In this document: positions 17,517 to 26,120 of the stretch, in pieces
Layout of the letters: every line of letters starts with the position of its first letter
How positions within the stretch are numbered: position 1 is the first letter of the stretch
Assembly (NCBI RefSeq): GCF_000153225.1
Contig: NZ_CH724148.1
Span: 1,058,640 to 1,122,639 of the forward strand
Direction: 5' to 3'
From: Polaribacter irgensii 23-P
Lineage (GTDB): Bacteria > Bacteroidota > Bacteroidia > Flavobacteriales > Flavobacteriaceae
Length of the DNA stretch: 64,000 bases
The notes under the pieces: generated by a model
The model's input: the letters and a program-made list of their open reading frames with translations, nothing else
Database searches by the model: none
Told to the model about the DNA's origin: nothing
Made by a program: the position numbers and the translations under genes

Positions 17517-18782
17517 TTGAAAAAAATAATTTTATTACTATTTTTTGCAGGGCCTATTTTTGGGCAAGTTCCAGAGGAGCTGCCCGAAAAAAAAGCAGTA
17601 CAAGCAGCACTATTTTCAGACTATGACATTGCATTAATAGATAGTTTGTTATTAGACACAAAGTACAGATCTCCCCTCTATAAAACCAGAAGTTATGTAG
17701 TACAGGATTCAGAGGAAAAGGGTGCTGTCAATGTTGCATTGTCAACAGAACTTTTAAAGGAAAGGTTGCAAAAGATAAATACAAAAACTCCATTTAATAT
17801 TGCCTACAATCCAATATTAGAGCGTGTTATAAAGTCGTATTTAAAGCATCAGAAAAAATATTACCCTGCATTGATGGCAAGGGCGGTCTATTATTTTCCA
17901 CTATTTGAAAAATATTTAGATCAGTATGATATTCCTTTGGAAATGAAATATCTCGCAATTGTTGAGTCTGGCTTAAATCCAACTGCAAAATCTGGCGCAG
18001 GCGCAACCGGATTGTGGCAGTTTATGTATCCTACTGGGGTGCAATACAAATTAAAAGTGAGTTCGTATGTAGATGAGCGACAAGACCCTGTAAAGGCAAC
18101 CATCGCTGCATGCAAGTACTTGTTGAATCTCTACACCATTTTCGGAGATTGGGATTTGGCTTTAGCGGCCTATAATTCAGGTCCTGGAAATGTTGCAAAG
18201 GCGATAAAACGTTCTGGTGGGTATCGAAATTATTGGAATATTCGACCTTTTTTACCGAGAGAAACGGCAAGTTATGTTCCTGCGTTCTATGCAACGATGT
18301 ACTTGTTTGAATACCAAGAAGCGCATAATTTGATTCCAGAGGCTCCACAAATTCGTTTTTTTGAAACGGATACCATTCAGGTAAAAAAGACAATAAGTTT
18401 TGATCAGGTTTCTGAAAAAACAGGAATAAGTACTGCATTAATAGAATTTTTAAACCCTGCATATAAATTAGCGATCATTCCCTTTGTTGCGGGAAAAAAG
18501 TACACCATTCGCTTGCCGAGAAATAATTCTTTCGCTTTTTTAGAAAACGAAACTGCTATTTATGAGTTAGCGCGAGAAGAAGCTGCGAAAAGAGAAAAGC
18601 CTTTACCGAAGTATTTTGAGATGGATAAGCGGATTCGTTACAAGGTAAGAAGTGGCGACTTTCTTGGAAAAATTGCAAATAAGTATGGGGTAAGGGTGCG
18701 TGATATTAAGAGATGGAATAGAATGAAATCGAATCGGTTAAAAATTGGCCAGCGTTTGAGTATTTATCCAAAGAAATTTTGA
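17517..18782 (+). CDS. mltD: Lytic murein transglycosylase D (GH23 + LysM)
   Basis: A 421-residue secreted enzyme cleaving peptidoglycan to 1,6-anhydro ends. It starts with a TTG codon: only this start gives the signal peptide KKIILLLFFAGPIFGQ. The GH23 domain has catalytic E150 in AIVESGLNP, followed by SGAGATGLWQFM and LAAYNSGPGN. The first LysM-like region (about 320-365) is weak. The C-terminal LysM (about 375-420, VRSGDFLGKIANKYGVRV) is clear and binds glycan. No lipobox, so periplasmic or loosely membrane-bound. Confidence 0.9.
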   Translation: MKKIILLLFFAGPIFGQVPEELPEKKAVQAALFSDYDIALIDSLLLDTKYRSPLYKTRSYVVQDSEEKGAVNVALSTELLKERLQKINTKTPFNIAYNPILERVIKSYLKHQKKYYPALMARAVYYFPLFEKYLDQYDIPLEMKYLAIVESGLNPTAKSGAGATGLWQFMYPTGVQYKLKVSSYVDERQDPVKATIAACKYLLNLYTIFGDWDLALAAYNSGPGNVAKAIKRSGGYRNYWNIRPFLPRETASYVPAFYATMYLFEYQEAHNLIPEAPQIRFFETDTIQVKKTISFDQVSEKTGISTALIEFLNPAYKLAIIPFVAGKKYTIRLPRNNSFAFLENETAIYELAREEAAKREKPLPKYFEMDKRIRYKVRSGDFLGKIANKYGVRVRDIKRWNRMKSNRLKIGQRLSIYPKKF

Positions 18783-18888
18783 GTACCTTCTTATCACTAA
18801 CAATAAGTTGATTTTATTTTAGAAACGTTGCTTTAAAATTAAAAGTGGAATAATATTTGGAGTACTAGATCCTATAAAAAAACAAATC

Positions 18889-19872
18889 ATGAAAAAAATA
18901 ATAGCAATATTTGGTATCGCGTTCCTATTTAATTCTTGTGTTGGAACAGATAAATTTGTGCTGAGAACCTCTCTAGGCAAACTAAACAAAGTCATGGTAG
19001 TTACAAAGGCAAGTGATTGGACTGGAGACTTAGGAACTGCAATTAGAAGTGCTTTTGGTGAATTGGTTGTTGGTTTGCCACAACCAGAACCTACGTTGTC
19101 TGTTTCACAAATTGCACCCAATGCTTTTGGAAGTATGACCAACATTTCGAGAAATATTCTAATCATTGGTGAGGGCGAGAAAGAAGATTTTTATATCAAA
19201 AAAAACGTGTATGCAAAGCCTCAAACGATCATCTATGTCTACGGTACAGATGACGCAAGTATTATAAAGGTTTTTAATGAATATAAAAATGAAATTATAT
19301 CAGCTTATATTTCTTCAGATATTTTAATGACTCAGAATATTTTTAAAGCGAAGCAATTAGCGCTGTCTCAATTGAAAACATTAGAGGAAATAGGGGTCTC
19401 TTTTACCATTCCAGAAGAATTTAAGACGGTAAAGGATACTGGAGATTTTTTATGGCTAAGACAGCATTTGACAAGTGGTATCGCAAAAACAGGAAGTAAT
19501 AACATTCTCGTGTATTCAATTCCGTTAGAAGAGGAGTCCAAAGTGTCAGAAAATATTATACCGATTAGAAATGCGATTGGTAAGAAACACATTCCTGGAT
19601 CTGATGCAGAAACAATGTATATGACTACGGAAGAAGCATATACACCGCAAACATTGGAAACAGTTGTAGATGGTAAAAAAGCTTTTGAAACAAGGGGGAA
19701 ATGGGAGGTAAAGAATGATTTTATGGCAGGTCCGTTTGTAAGCTATTTTGTTGTGGACAAGAAGCATAATAGAATTGTTGTTTTTGAGGGATTTACCTAT
19801 GCACCGTCTGTAAATAAAAGGGCCTCTCTTTTCGAGTTGGAAGCAATTGCGAAATCAATGAAGATTCAATAA
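18889..19872 (+). CDS. DUF4837 family lipoprotein
   Basis: A 327-residue lipoprotein (signal ending FLFNSCVGTDK) matching DUF4837, a family found mainly in Bacteroidetes and of unknown function. After the lipobox the protein starts LRTSLGKLNKVMVVTKASDW, the family's usual opening. The rest is soluble and periplasmic-facing. It follows mltD on the same strand by 106 bp and ends at a hairpin shared with trpS. Confidence 0.85.
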   Translation: MKKIIAIFGIAFLFNSCVGTDKFVLRTSLGKLNKVMVVTKASDWTGDLGTAIRSAFGELVVGLPQPEPTLSVSQIAPNAFGSMTNISRNILIIGEGEKEDFYIKKNVYAKPQTIIYVYGTDDASIIKVFNEYKNEIISAYISSDILMTQNIFKAKQLALSQLKTLEEIGVSFTIPEEFKTVKDTGDFLWLRQHLTSGIAKTGSNNILVYSIPLEEESKVSENIIPIRNAIGKKHIPGSDAETMYMTTEEAYTPQTLETVVDGKKAFETRGKWEVKNDFMAGPFVSYFVVDKKHNRIVVFEGFTYAPSVNKRASLFELEAIAKSMKIQ

Positions 19873-19897
19873 ATAGAATCCTCTTTAAAACAAAAAC

Positions 19898-19922
19898 ACC
19901 ACCTTAAATAGGTGGTTTTTTT
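19898..19922. terminator. Intrinsic terminator between convergent genes
   Basis: Stem ACCACCT (19898-19904) pairs with AGGTGGT (19910-19916), followed by a T run to 19922. An A-rich 5' flank makes it able to act for trpS on the other strand too. Confidence 0.85.
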
Positions 19923-19935
19923 GTTTTAAATCTTT

Positions 19936-20904
19936 TTAGTATCCTATTTTTCCTCGAATTCTTTTCATCACCGAATTTGCAGTAATTCTTGCTTTTTCTG
20001 CACCCAGATTTAATGCGGTGTCTATTTCATGTTTGTTTTCCATAAAATGGTGGTAGCGCTCTCTAACTGTTTTAAACTCTGTAATAATAAGTTCATATAA
20101 CGCTTGTTTTGCATGACCATAGCCATAATTTCCCCCTTTATAATTTGCACTCATTGCTGCAACCTGAGTAGCGGAAGCTAGTAATTTATATAAAGAAAAA
20201 ATAGTGTCGGTCTCCGGATTTTTTGGGTCTTCTAAAGCCAAACTATCGGTTTTAATACCCATAATTTGTTTGCGTAATTTTTTGTCATTAAGAAAAATAT
20301 TGATCGTATTTTCTCTAGACTTACTCATTTTTTCACCATCCGTTCCTGGAACTAATTTTGTGTGCTCTTGAATCTTTGCTTGTGGTAAAACAAAAGTTTC
20401 CCCCAGTAAATTGTTTATTCTATTTGCAACGTCTCTTGTGATTTCTAAATGTTGTAATTGATCTTTTCCAACAGGAACAATTTCTGCGTCATATAACAAG
20501 ATATCTGCAGCCATTAACATAGGATATGTAAATAGCCCCGCGTTTACGTCTTCTAGCCGGTCTGCTTTGTCTTTAAAGCTATGTGCTAATGTCAGTCTTT
20601 GAAAGGGAAAATAACAACTTAAATACCAAGTTAGTTCTGCTGTTTGCGGGATGTCGCTTTGTCTGTAAAAAACAGTTTTATGAATATCTAATCCGCAGGC
20701 AAGCCAAGTTGCTGCAGTGCTGTAAGTATTTTCTTTTAATTCTTTTCCATCCTTAATCTGGGTCAAAGAGTGCATGTCTGCAATAAATAGATAGGCTTCA
20801 TTTTCTGGGTCGTTGGCCATTGCTATTGCGGGCAAAATAGCGCCTAGTAAGTTGCCTAAGTGCGGCGTTCCAGTACTTTGCACGCCTGTTAAAATTCTTG
20901 ACAT
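19936..20904 (-). CDS. trpS: Tryptophanyl-tRNA synthetase
   Basis: A 322-residue class I synthetase that charges tRNA-Trp. The HIGH-type motif is TPHLGN (residues 13-18) and the KMSKS motif is intact at 192-196. The FIADMHSLTQ and PVGKDQLQHLE segments are typical of TrpRS. The length is normal for bacteria. A sub-consensus -7 box (TGCCTTTG) lies upstream at about 20941-20948 on the minus strand. Monocistronic. Confidence 0.96.
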   Translation of the reverse strand: MSRILTGVQSTGTPHLGNLLGAILPAIAMANDPENEAYLFIADMHSLTQIKDGKELKENTYSTAATWLACGLDIHKTVFYRQSDIPQTAELTWYLSCYFPFQRLTLAHSFKDKADRLEDVNAGLFTYPMLMAADILLYDAEIVPVGKDQLQHLEITRDVANRINNLLGETFVLPQAKIQEHTKLVPGTDGEKMSKSRENTINIFLNDKKLRKQIMGIKTDSLALEDPKNPETDTIFSLYKLLASATQVAAMSANYKGGNYGYGHAKQALYELIITEFKTVRERYHHFMENKHEIDTALNLGAEKARITANSVMKRIRGKIGY

Positions 20905-21051
20905 TGTATTTTTTAATTTTTAAAATTAGAATAAATGTTTCAAAGGCATCTTTGTGGTTACAAATTAAAGAGCGCGTGAGTTACAAAAATCGTTTGCGAT
21001 CGTAAAAATAAGGTTTTGATAAGTAAGATCAATACACAAAAAGAATATTAG

Positions 21052-21059
21052 TATTTTTG
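21052..21059 (+). promoter_or_regulatory. -7 element TATTTTTG for the acyltransferase gene
   Basis: Perfect TAnnTTTG match with 6 nt before ATG 21066; a TTG that could extend the frame (21057) lies within it. This implies a leaderless transcript. Confidence 0.65.
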
Positions 21060-21065
21060 TCTTTT

Positions 21066-21833
21066 ATGAAAATTCACAAAATCCCTTTATTATTAATTTG
21101 GCGCCTCTGGTTTTATATTTTGATATTTGCTTTTTTGCTGCTTTTTTTTCCTTTTTTATTGATTTTTTCTTTCCATGAAAAACAATATCATGTTTTTTGG
21201 AGGTTTGTAAGAATACTTTCTAGAATATTAATTTATGGAATGGGGTTTCGATTAAATTTGAACGCAGATCAAAACATAGACCCAAATAAAAGTTATATGT
21301 ATTGTCCAAACCATGGATCTTTGTTGGATCCTTTTGTATTAATTGCACTAAGTAAAAGTCCGATAGTATTTGTGGGTAAAAAAGAATTCGCAAGGATTCC
21401 TATCTTTGGCTTTTTTTACAAGCGTACTGTAATTATGGTAGATAGGTCTTGCGAAATGAGCAGAAAGCGCGTTTTTGAAATAGCAAAAAAGCGATTGCAG
21501 AATGGTCTGAGCATGGCTATTTTTCCTGAAGGTTTGGTCCCTTCAGAAGAGGTTGTTTTAGCACCATTTAAGAAAGGTGCTTTTAGTTTGGCCATCGAAT
21601 TTCAAATTCCAATTGTGCCTCAAGTTTATTATGATTGCAAACGTTTTTTTTCTTGGGATGTTTTTAAAGGGAGTTTGGGAACGCTAAGAGTCCATCAGCA
21701 TGCTTTAATAGATACAAAGGGGATGAACGTTCAGCAGGACACGCAGAAATTAATGGATAAAACTTTTGAACTACTGCAAAAAGACTTGCAAAACGACGTG
21801 AAATATATGAAAGATACCAACAGGAAAATATGA
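21066..21833 (+). CDS. plsC: 1-acyl-glycerol-3-phosphate acyltransferase-like protein
   Basis: A 255-residue membrane acyltransferase with an N-terminal hydrophobic anchor (about residues 8-36). The HX4D catalytic motif is NHGSLLDP (H83, D88) and the substrate motif is FPEG (153-156). It probably acylates lysophosphatidic acid at sn-2 in phospholipid synthesis, although related enzymes act on ornithine lipids. The start at ATG 21066 is favoured because an upstream TTG falls inside the -7 element. Overlaps the next gene by 4 nt. Confidence 0.87.
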   Translation: MKIHKIPLLLIWRLWFYILIFAFLLLFFPFLLIFSFHEKQYHVFWRFVRILSRILIYGMGFRLNLNADQNIDPNKSYMYCPNHGSLLDPFVLIALSKSPIVFVGKKEFARIPIFGFFYKRTVIMVDRSCEMSRKRVFEIAKKRLQNGLSMAIFPEGLVPSEEVVLAPFKKGAFSLAIEFQIPIVPQVYYDCKRFFSWDVFKGSLGTLRVHQHALIDTKGMNVQQDTQKLMDKTFELLQKDLQNDVKYMKDTNRKI

Positions 21834-22471
21834 GTGAAAAATTAAATCATACCTACACTATTTTCGAAGAGAAATTAAACGTTTGGACGCATGCTTTTGG
21901 CTTGGGACTGAGTGTTATTGCCTTTCCTTTTTTAGTCCTACAGAGTTCTAATTTTGAAGGGTTTTGGAAGCCTGCAAGTTTTATAGTTTATGGCCTTAGC
22001 CTTATTATACTTTATGCGGCATCTACCTTTTACCATGCAGCAACGGATCCAAAAAGGAGAAGAAAATTAAATGTTTTTGATCATTCGGCAATTTATGTGC
22101 TTATAGCGGGCAGTTATTCTCCTTTTTGCCTTGTGGGGTTGGCGGGTGATTTTGGTTCTTATATGTTCATTTTTGTGTGGCTTTTTGCCTTGATTGGAAT
22201 TGTCTTAAAGCTATTTTTTACCGGCAAATATGACAAGCTATCAACGGCGATGTACTTGTTAATGGGATGGCAAGTAGTTTTCTTTGCGAAACCACTTATG
22301 GAAAATCTTTCTTCTTTTAGTTTGCGTTTACTAGTTCTTGGGGGTGTTTTTTATAGTGTAGGTGCTGCTTTTTATATGCTTCGGAAATTACCATACAACC
22401 ATGCAATATTTCATGTTTTTGTTCTTTTGGGCAGTTTCAGTCACTTTTTAGGTATTTATTATATGTTATAG
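21830..22471 (+). CDS. Hemolysin III / PAQR family membrane protein
   Basis: A 213-residue protein with seven predicted membrane helices. It carries the PAQR metal-site signatures: ASTFYHA in helix 2, the DHSAIYVLIAGSYSPF segment, and the C-terminal NHAIFHVFVLLGSFSHF with two histidines. These resemble the zinc site of adiponectin receptors, which are ceramidases. The bacterial members' role is not settled; the haemolysin name is historical. The ATG overlaps the acyltransferase stop (ATGA), suggesting a joint membrane-lipid role. Confidence 0.88.
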   Translation: MSEKLNHTYTIFEEKLNVWTHAFGLGLSVIAFPFLVLQSSNFEGFWKPASFIVYGLSLIILYAASTFYHAATDPKRRRKLNVFDHSAIYVLIAGSYSPFCLVGLAGDFGSYMFIFVWLFALIGIVLKLFFTGKYDKLSTAMYLLMGWQVVFFAKPLMENLSSFSLRLLVLGGVFYSVGAAFYMLRKLPYNHAIFHVFVLLGSFSHFLGIYYML

Positions 22472-22510
22472 GAGCCGTTGTTCACATTTTTGTGGATTTT
22501 AATGCTACTA

Positions 22511-22984
22511 TTATTTCCAGCTTGTAAAGGGAAGTTTACTAATGTTAGAGTTGTAATATTTTAGATCACCAGTTACTTCTTTTGACAGCCAATTTGGCTT
22601 TTCAAAGCCTTCTTCCTCAGAACTCAATTCAATTTCGGCAACAACGAGGCCTTGGTTATTTCCAGCAAACTCGTCAACTTCAAAAACATGTTTTCCCACC
22701 TGTATTAAAAAGCGTGTTTTCTCTATGATATTGGGTTCGCATAAAAGGAGTAGTGCTTCTGCTTCAGAAACATGAATTTCCTTTTCCCATTCAAACCTAC
22801 TGGTACCATTTTTATTTGATTTGCCTTTAATTGTTATAAAAGCGCGAGTATCAGCGACTCGAATTCTGACTGTTCTATTTTTATCAGAATTTAAATAGCC
22901 TTGTTTAATGTGTTTTTTATCAAAGCTTTCTGTTTTAAAATCCAGACTTTTTACTAAAAATTTCCGTTCTATTTCAATATTCAT
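22511..22984 (-). CDS. CYTH domain protein (triphosphate tunnel enzyme)
   Basis: A 157-residue CYTH protein beginning MNIEIERKFLV with the ExExK signature (E4, E6, K8). The alternating charged strands (RTVRIRVA, AFITIKGKS, FEWEKEIH, VFEVDEF, VVAEIEL) form the eight-strand tunnel that binds triphosphate and metal. Small stand-alone members are mostly inorganic triphosphatases. Divergent from porZ. Confidence 0.88.
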   Translation of the reverse strand: MNIEIERKFLVKSLDFKTESFDKKHIKQGYLNSDKNRTVRIRVADTRAFITIKGKSNKNGTSRFEWEKEIHVSEAEALLLLCEPNIIEKTRFLIQVGKHVFEVDEFAGNNQGLVVAEIELSSEEEGFEKPNWLSKEVTGDLKYYNSNISKLPFTSWK

Positions 22985-23044
22985 TAAATCCTTTCAATTT
23001 GTGACTAAAGTACGTGTTTTCTCGTTATTTCAACAATTAATAAA

Positions 23045-23052
23045 TATCTTTG
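23045..23052 (+). promoter_or_regulatory. -7 element TATCTTTG for porZ
   Basis: Perfect TAnnTTTG match 17 nt before ATG 23070. It supports that start over the longer open frame reaching back into the divergent CYTH gene. Confidence 0.6.
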
Positions 23053-23069
23053 GGTACCAAAATTTACGG

Positions 23070-25397
23070 ATGAAAAAATTATTTCTGTTTTATCTTTTAT
23101 TTTTTTCAGTGCTAATTTCGGCTCAAACAGATTACAGCGACTCTTGGGAAGATTTTTATTCATACAATAACGTAAAGGATTTTGTTTTGGTAGATGCAGT
23201 GGTTTATGCACTGTCAGACAATGCTGTTTTTACTTACAACATTGAAAGTGGCGAAATTCATAAAATTTCTTCTGTTCAAGGGCTGTCGGGAGAAACTACT
23301 ACCGCGATACATTATAGCGAAAGTAGCAAAAGATTAGTTATCGGCTATGAAAATGGATTGATAGAGGTTATCGATGGGGATGGAAGCATTACAATTTCCG
23401 CTGATATCATTAATTTCAATCAGTCTGGCGAGAAAAGCATCAATCACATCTTAGAACACAATAATAAACTGTATTTGTCAACACCATTTGCGGTGGTTGT
23501 TTATGATATTCAAAAGCTAGAATTTGGAGATACCTATTTTATTGGTGAGAACTCTGCAGCCATAAAAATAAACGAGACGATCATTCATGACGATTCTATT
23601 TATGCTGTTACAGAAACTGGCATTTTTGTAGCAGCAATAGATAGCGATTTATTGATTGATTTTAACCTTTGGGAGGCGTACTTCTTTGGACGAAATTTCA
23701 CGAAAATCACACTATTTAATGGAGGATTATTTGTAGCTGAAGGAGCTAAGATGTATCGGTTTGTAGGAGATGATTTACTAGAACCCAGGAGTTTTACGGA
23801 ATCCATTTTAGATATGAAATCTTCAAGCGCCCAAATGGCAATTACTTTTAGTTCTTCCGCAATTATTTTGAATCTAGAAATGCAACAGGCGTTTGAATTT
23901 TTGCCAAACTCTGAATTTAATTTTAGGTTAAATACTTCTTTTTTTGAGGGCAACAGCGTTTTTTTAGGGACGAAAGAAAACGGAATTTTAACAGGAAATT
24001 CAGACCCATCAGGAGCGCTTATTGAGGTGCACCCAGATGGACCAATGTCTAATGATGTTTTTTCTATTACAGCACAAAACAATAAGCTTTGGGCAGTTTA
24101 TGGGGGGTATGATGGAACATTTACACCCAGGAATATTAAAAAAGGATACAGCTGTTTTGATGGAAAAAAGTGGACAAACACGAAGTTTAATTCAGATTTA
24201 TCGCATGACTTAGTAGACATTACCATTGATCCTAAAGATGAAAACAAGGTTTATATTAGTGCTTTGGGCCAAAGTAATGACGTAAGGACAAAACCAACCG
24301 GAGGTTTACTAGTGGTTGAAGAGAACGTACTTGTAGAAACTTACAATCATTTAAACAGTTCTTTTAGTCCTATTGTGGTTTCATTACCAGCAATTAATAT
24401 TAGAGTTAGTGGTGCTGTTTTTGATAGCAATGGAAATCTTTGGTCGACAAATTATGAGACAGCAGAAGAGCTGATAAAGTTTTCAGAGAGTGGTCAGTGG
24501 AGTAGTGTTTCCTTGAAAAGTATTCAATCTACTTCCGCTCCAGGACTTACTGAAATTCTTGCAGATAGAAATAATAGCATTTGGATTGGTTCTCGAAGAA
24601 ATGGTGTTTATGTTTACAATGAAAATGGAAACAGAAAAAAGGCACTAACCACAGCGCCAAACGGAGGGAATCTGCCAGATTTAAATGCAAGGACAATTGC
24701 GATTGATGCAAATAATAGTGTTTGGATAGGCACGCAGTCCGGTTTGGTGGTCTATGGCAATGCCTCCGGGATTTTTGATGACAAAACTCCAAATGCAAGT
24801 AGTATTGTGATTAACGGTGATGAAAATGGCTTTGGGGAGCGACTCTTGGGAGATCAAACGATTAATTCTATTGCCATAGACGGGGCAGATAATAAATGGT
24901 TTGGCACCGACAACGGTGGTGTAATATATACAAATCCAAGTGGACAGATTACAATGGCGAATTTTAGTAAGCAAAATTCACCTCTGCCTTCCAATAGGAT
25001 TTTAAAAATTAAAACAGATAATACTTCCGGTAAAGTTTATTTTGCAACCTCTAAAGGAATTGTTGCCTACAACAGTAAAGTCGCTCCTTTTGGAGAAAGA
25101 TTAGGAGCAGTGTATGCGTATCCAAATCCAGCGTTAAGACATCACGAATTTATTACGATAGACGGCAGGAATGGCACACATTTACCCAAAGGGACGAACG
25201 TTAAAATTATTGACATTGCAGGGAATTTAGTTTATGAGACCAATGTTGTTGAAGGGCAGCAATTAAAAGGGGGTAAAGTTATTTGGGACAAAAGAAATTT
25301 GGCAGGTAGGAGGGTCGCTTCTGGTATTTATATTGTTTTATTATCCAATGAGGATGCTTCTGAAACCTCAGTAACAAAAATTGCAATCGTAAATTAG
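23070..25397 (+). CDS. porZ: Type IX secretion system protein PorZ
   Basis: A 775-residue exported protein (signal ending SVLISAQ). It has repeated beta-propeller blades of the two-component-regulator type, for example NNSIWIGSRRNGVYVYNENG, NNSVWIGTQSGLVVY and DNKWFGTDNGGVIY. It ends in an Ig-like type A C-terminal domain (about 690-775: AVYAYPNPALR...VKIIDIAGNLVYET...ASGIYIVLLS). PorZ is part of the T9SS attachment complex at the outer surface in Porphyromonas. Start set at ATG 23070, after the promoter. recO follows with no gap. Confidence 0.87.
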   Translation: MKKLFLFYLLFFSVLISAQTDYSDSWEDFYSYNNVKDFVLVDAVVYALSDNAVFTYNIESGEIHKISSVQGLSGETTTAIHYSESSKRLVIGYENGLIEVIDGDGSITISADIINFNQSGEKSINHILEHNNKLYLSTPFAVVVYDIQKLEFGDTYFIGENSAAIKINETIIHDDSIYAVTETGIFVAAIDSDLLIDFNLWEAYFFGRNFTKITLFNGGLFVAEGAKMYRFVGDDLLEPRSFTESILDMKSSSAQMAITFSSSAIILNLEMQQAFEFLPNSEFNFRLNTSFFEGNSVFLGTKENGILTGNSDPSGALIEVHPDGPMSNDVFSITAQNNKLWAVYGGYDGTFTPRNIKKGYSCFDGKKWTNTKFNSDLSHDLVDITIDPKDENKVYISALGQSNDVRTKPTGGLLVVEENVLVETYNHLNSSFSPIVVSLPAINIRVSGAVFDSNGNLWSTNYETAEELIKFSESGQWSSVSLKSIQSTSAPGLTEILADRNNSIWIGSRRNGVYVYNENGNRKKALTTAPNGGNLPDLNARTIAIDANNSVWIGTQSGLVVYGNASGIFDDKTPNASSIVINGDENGFGERLLGDQTINSIAIDGADNKWFGTDNGGVIYTNPSGQITMANFSKQNSPLPSNRILKIKTDNTSGKVYFATSKGIVAYNSKVAPFGERLGAVYAYPNPALRHHEFITIDGRNGTHLPKGTNVKIIDIAGNLVYETNVVEGQQLKGGKVIWDKRNLAGRRVASGIYIVLLSNEDASETSVTKIAIVN

Positions 25398-26120
25398 ATG
25401 GCCGTAATAACAACCAAGGCAATTGTATTAAACAGCCTAAAATACAGTGATACTAGTTTAATAGTAAAATGTTATACAGCGGAGGAGGGGCTGAAGGCGT
25501 ACATTATAAAAGGCGTTTTAAAAGCTAAAAAAGGAGGTATTAAAGCAGCGTATTTTCAGCCGCTTACGCAACTAAATTTAGTAGCAAATCACAGTACTAA
25601 GAGTTCACTTCATACTTTGAAAGAAGTTCAGATTTTAAATCCTTACAAAACAATTTTCAGAGATATCGTGAAACAATCTGTAGTTTTATTTATATCTGAA
25701 GTACTTTCCAACAGCATTCAAGAAGAAGAAAAAAATACTGATTTTTATAACTACTTAGAAGCGGCACTTATATGGCTTGACGCCCACGACAAAATATCAA
25801 ACTTTCACTTGCTTTTTTTATTGAATGCCTCTCGTTTTTTAGGTTTTTATCCAGATATTTCAGAAATTGAAAGGTCTGGGTTTGATTTGTTAAATGGAAG
25901 CTTTTCAGAAGCAACAGGGAACAGAAATATTATTTCTGGAAATGAGTTATTTCAATTCAAAAAGCTTTTAGGCATAAATTTTGATACTATTGAAAATGCT
26001 TCTTTTAGTAAAAAGGAGCGGCAATTGGTATTGCAAATAATAATCAGATATTTTGAATTACATTTGGACGGCTTTAGAAAACCTAAGTCTTTACAAATTT
26101 TAGAAACAGTTTTTAATTAA
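25398..26120 (+). CDS. recO: DNA repair protein RecO
   Basis: A 240-residue RecO, which loads RecA onto SSB-covered DNA in the RecFOR pathway. The N-terminal OB fold is recognisable (TKAIVLNSLKYSDTSLIVKCYT and GLKAYIIKGV). The C-terminal helical domain carries the ASRFLGFYPDI segment. Bacteroidetes RecO often lacks the zinc-binding cysteines, and no Cys cluster is visible here. It begins directly after the porZ stop and its own stop overlaps the next ATG. Confidence 0.92.
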   Translation: MAVITTKAIVLNSLKYSDTSLIVKCYTAEEGLKAYIIKGVLKAKKGGIKAAYFQPLTQLNLVANHSTKSSLHTLKEVQILNPYKTIFRDIVKQSVVLFISEVLSNSIQEEEKNTDFYNYLEAALIWLDAHDKISNFHLLFLLNASRFLGFYPDISEIERSGFDLLNGSFSEATGNRNIISGNELFQFKKLLGINFDTIENASFSKKERQLVLQIIIRYFELHLDGFRKPKSLQILETVFN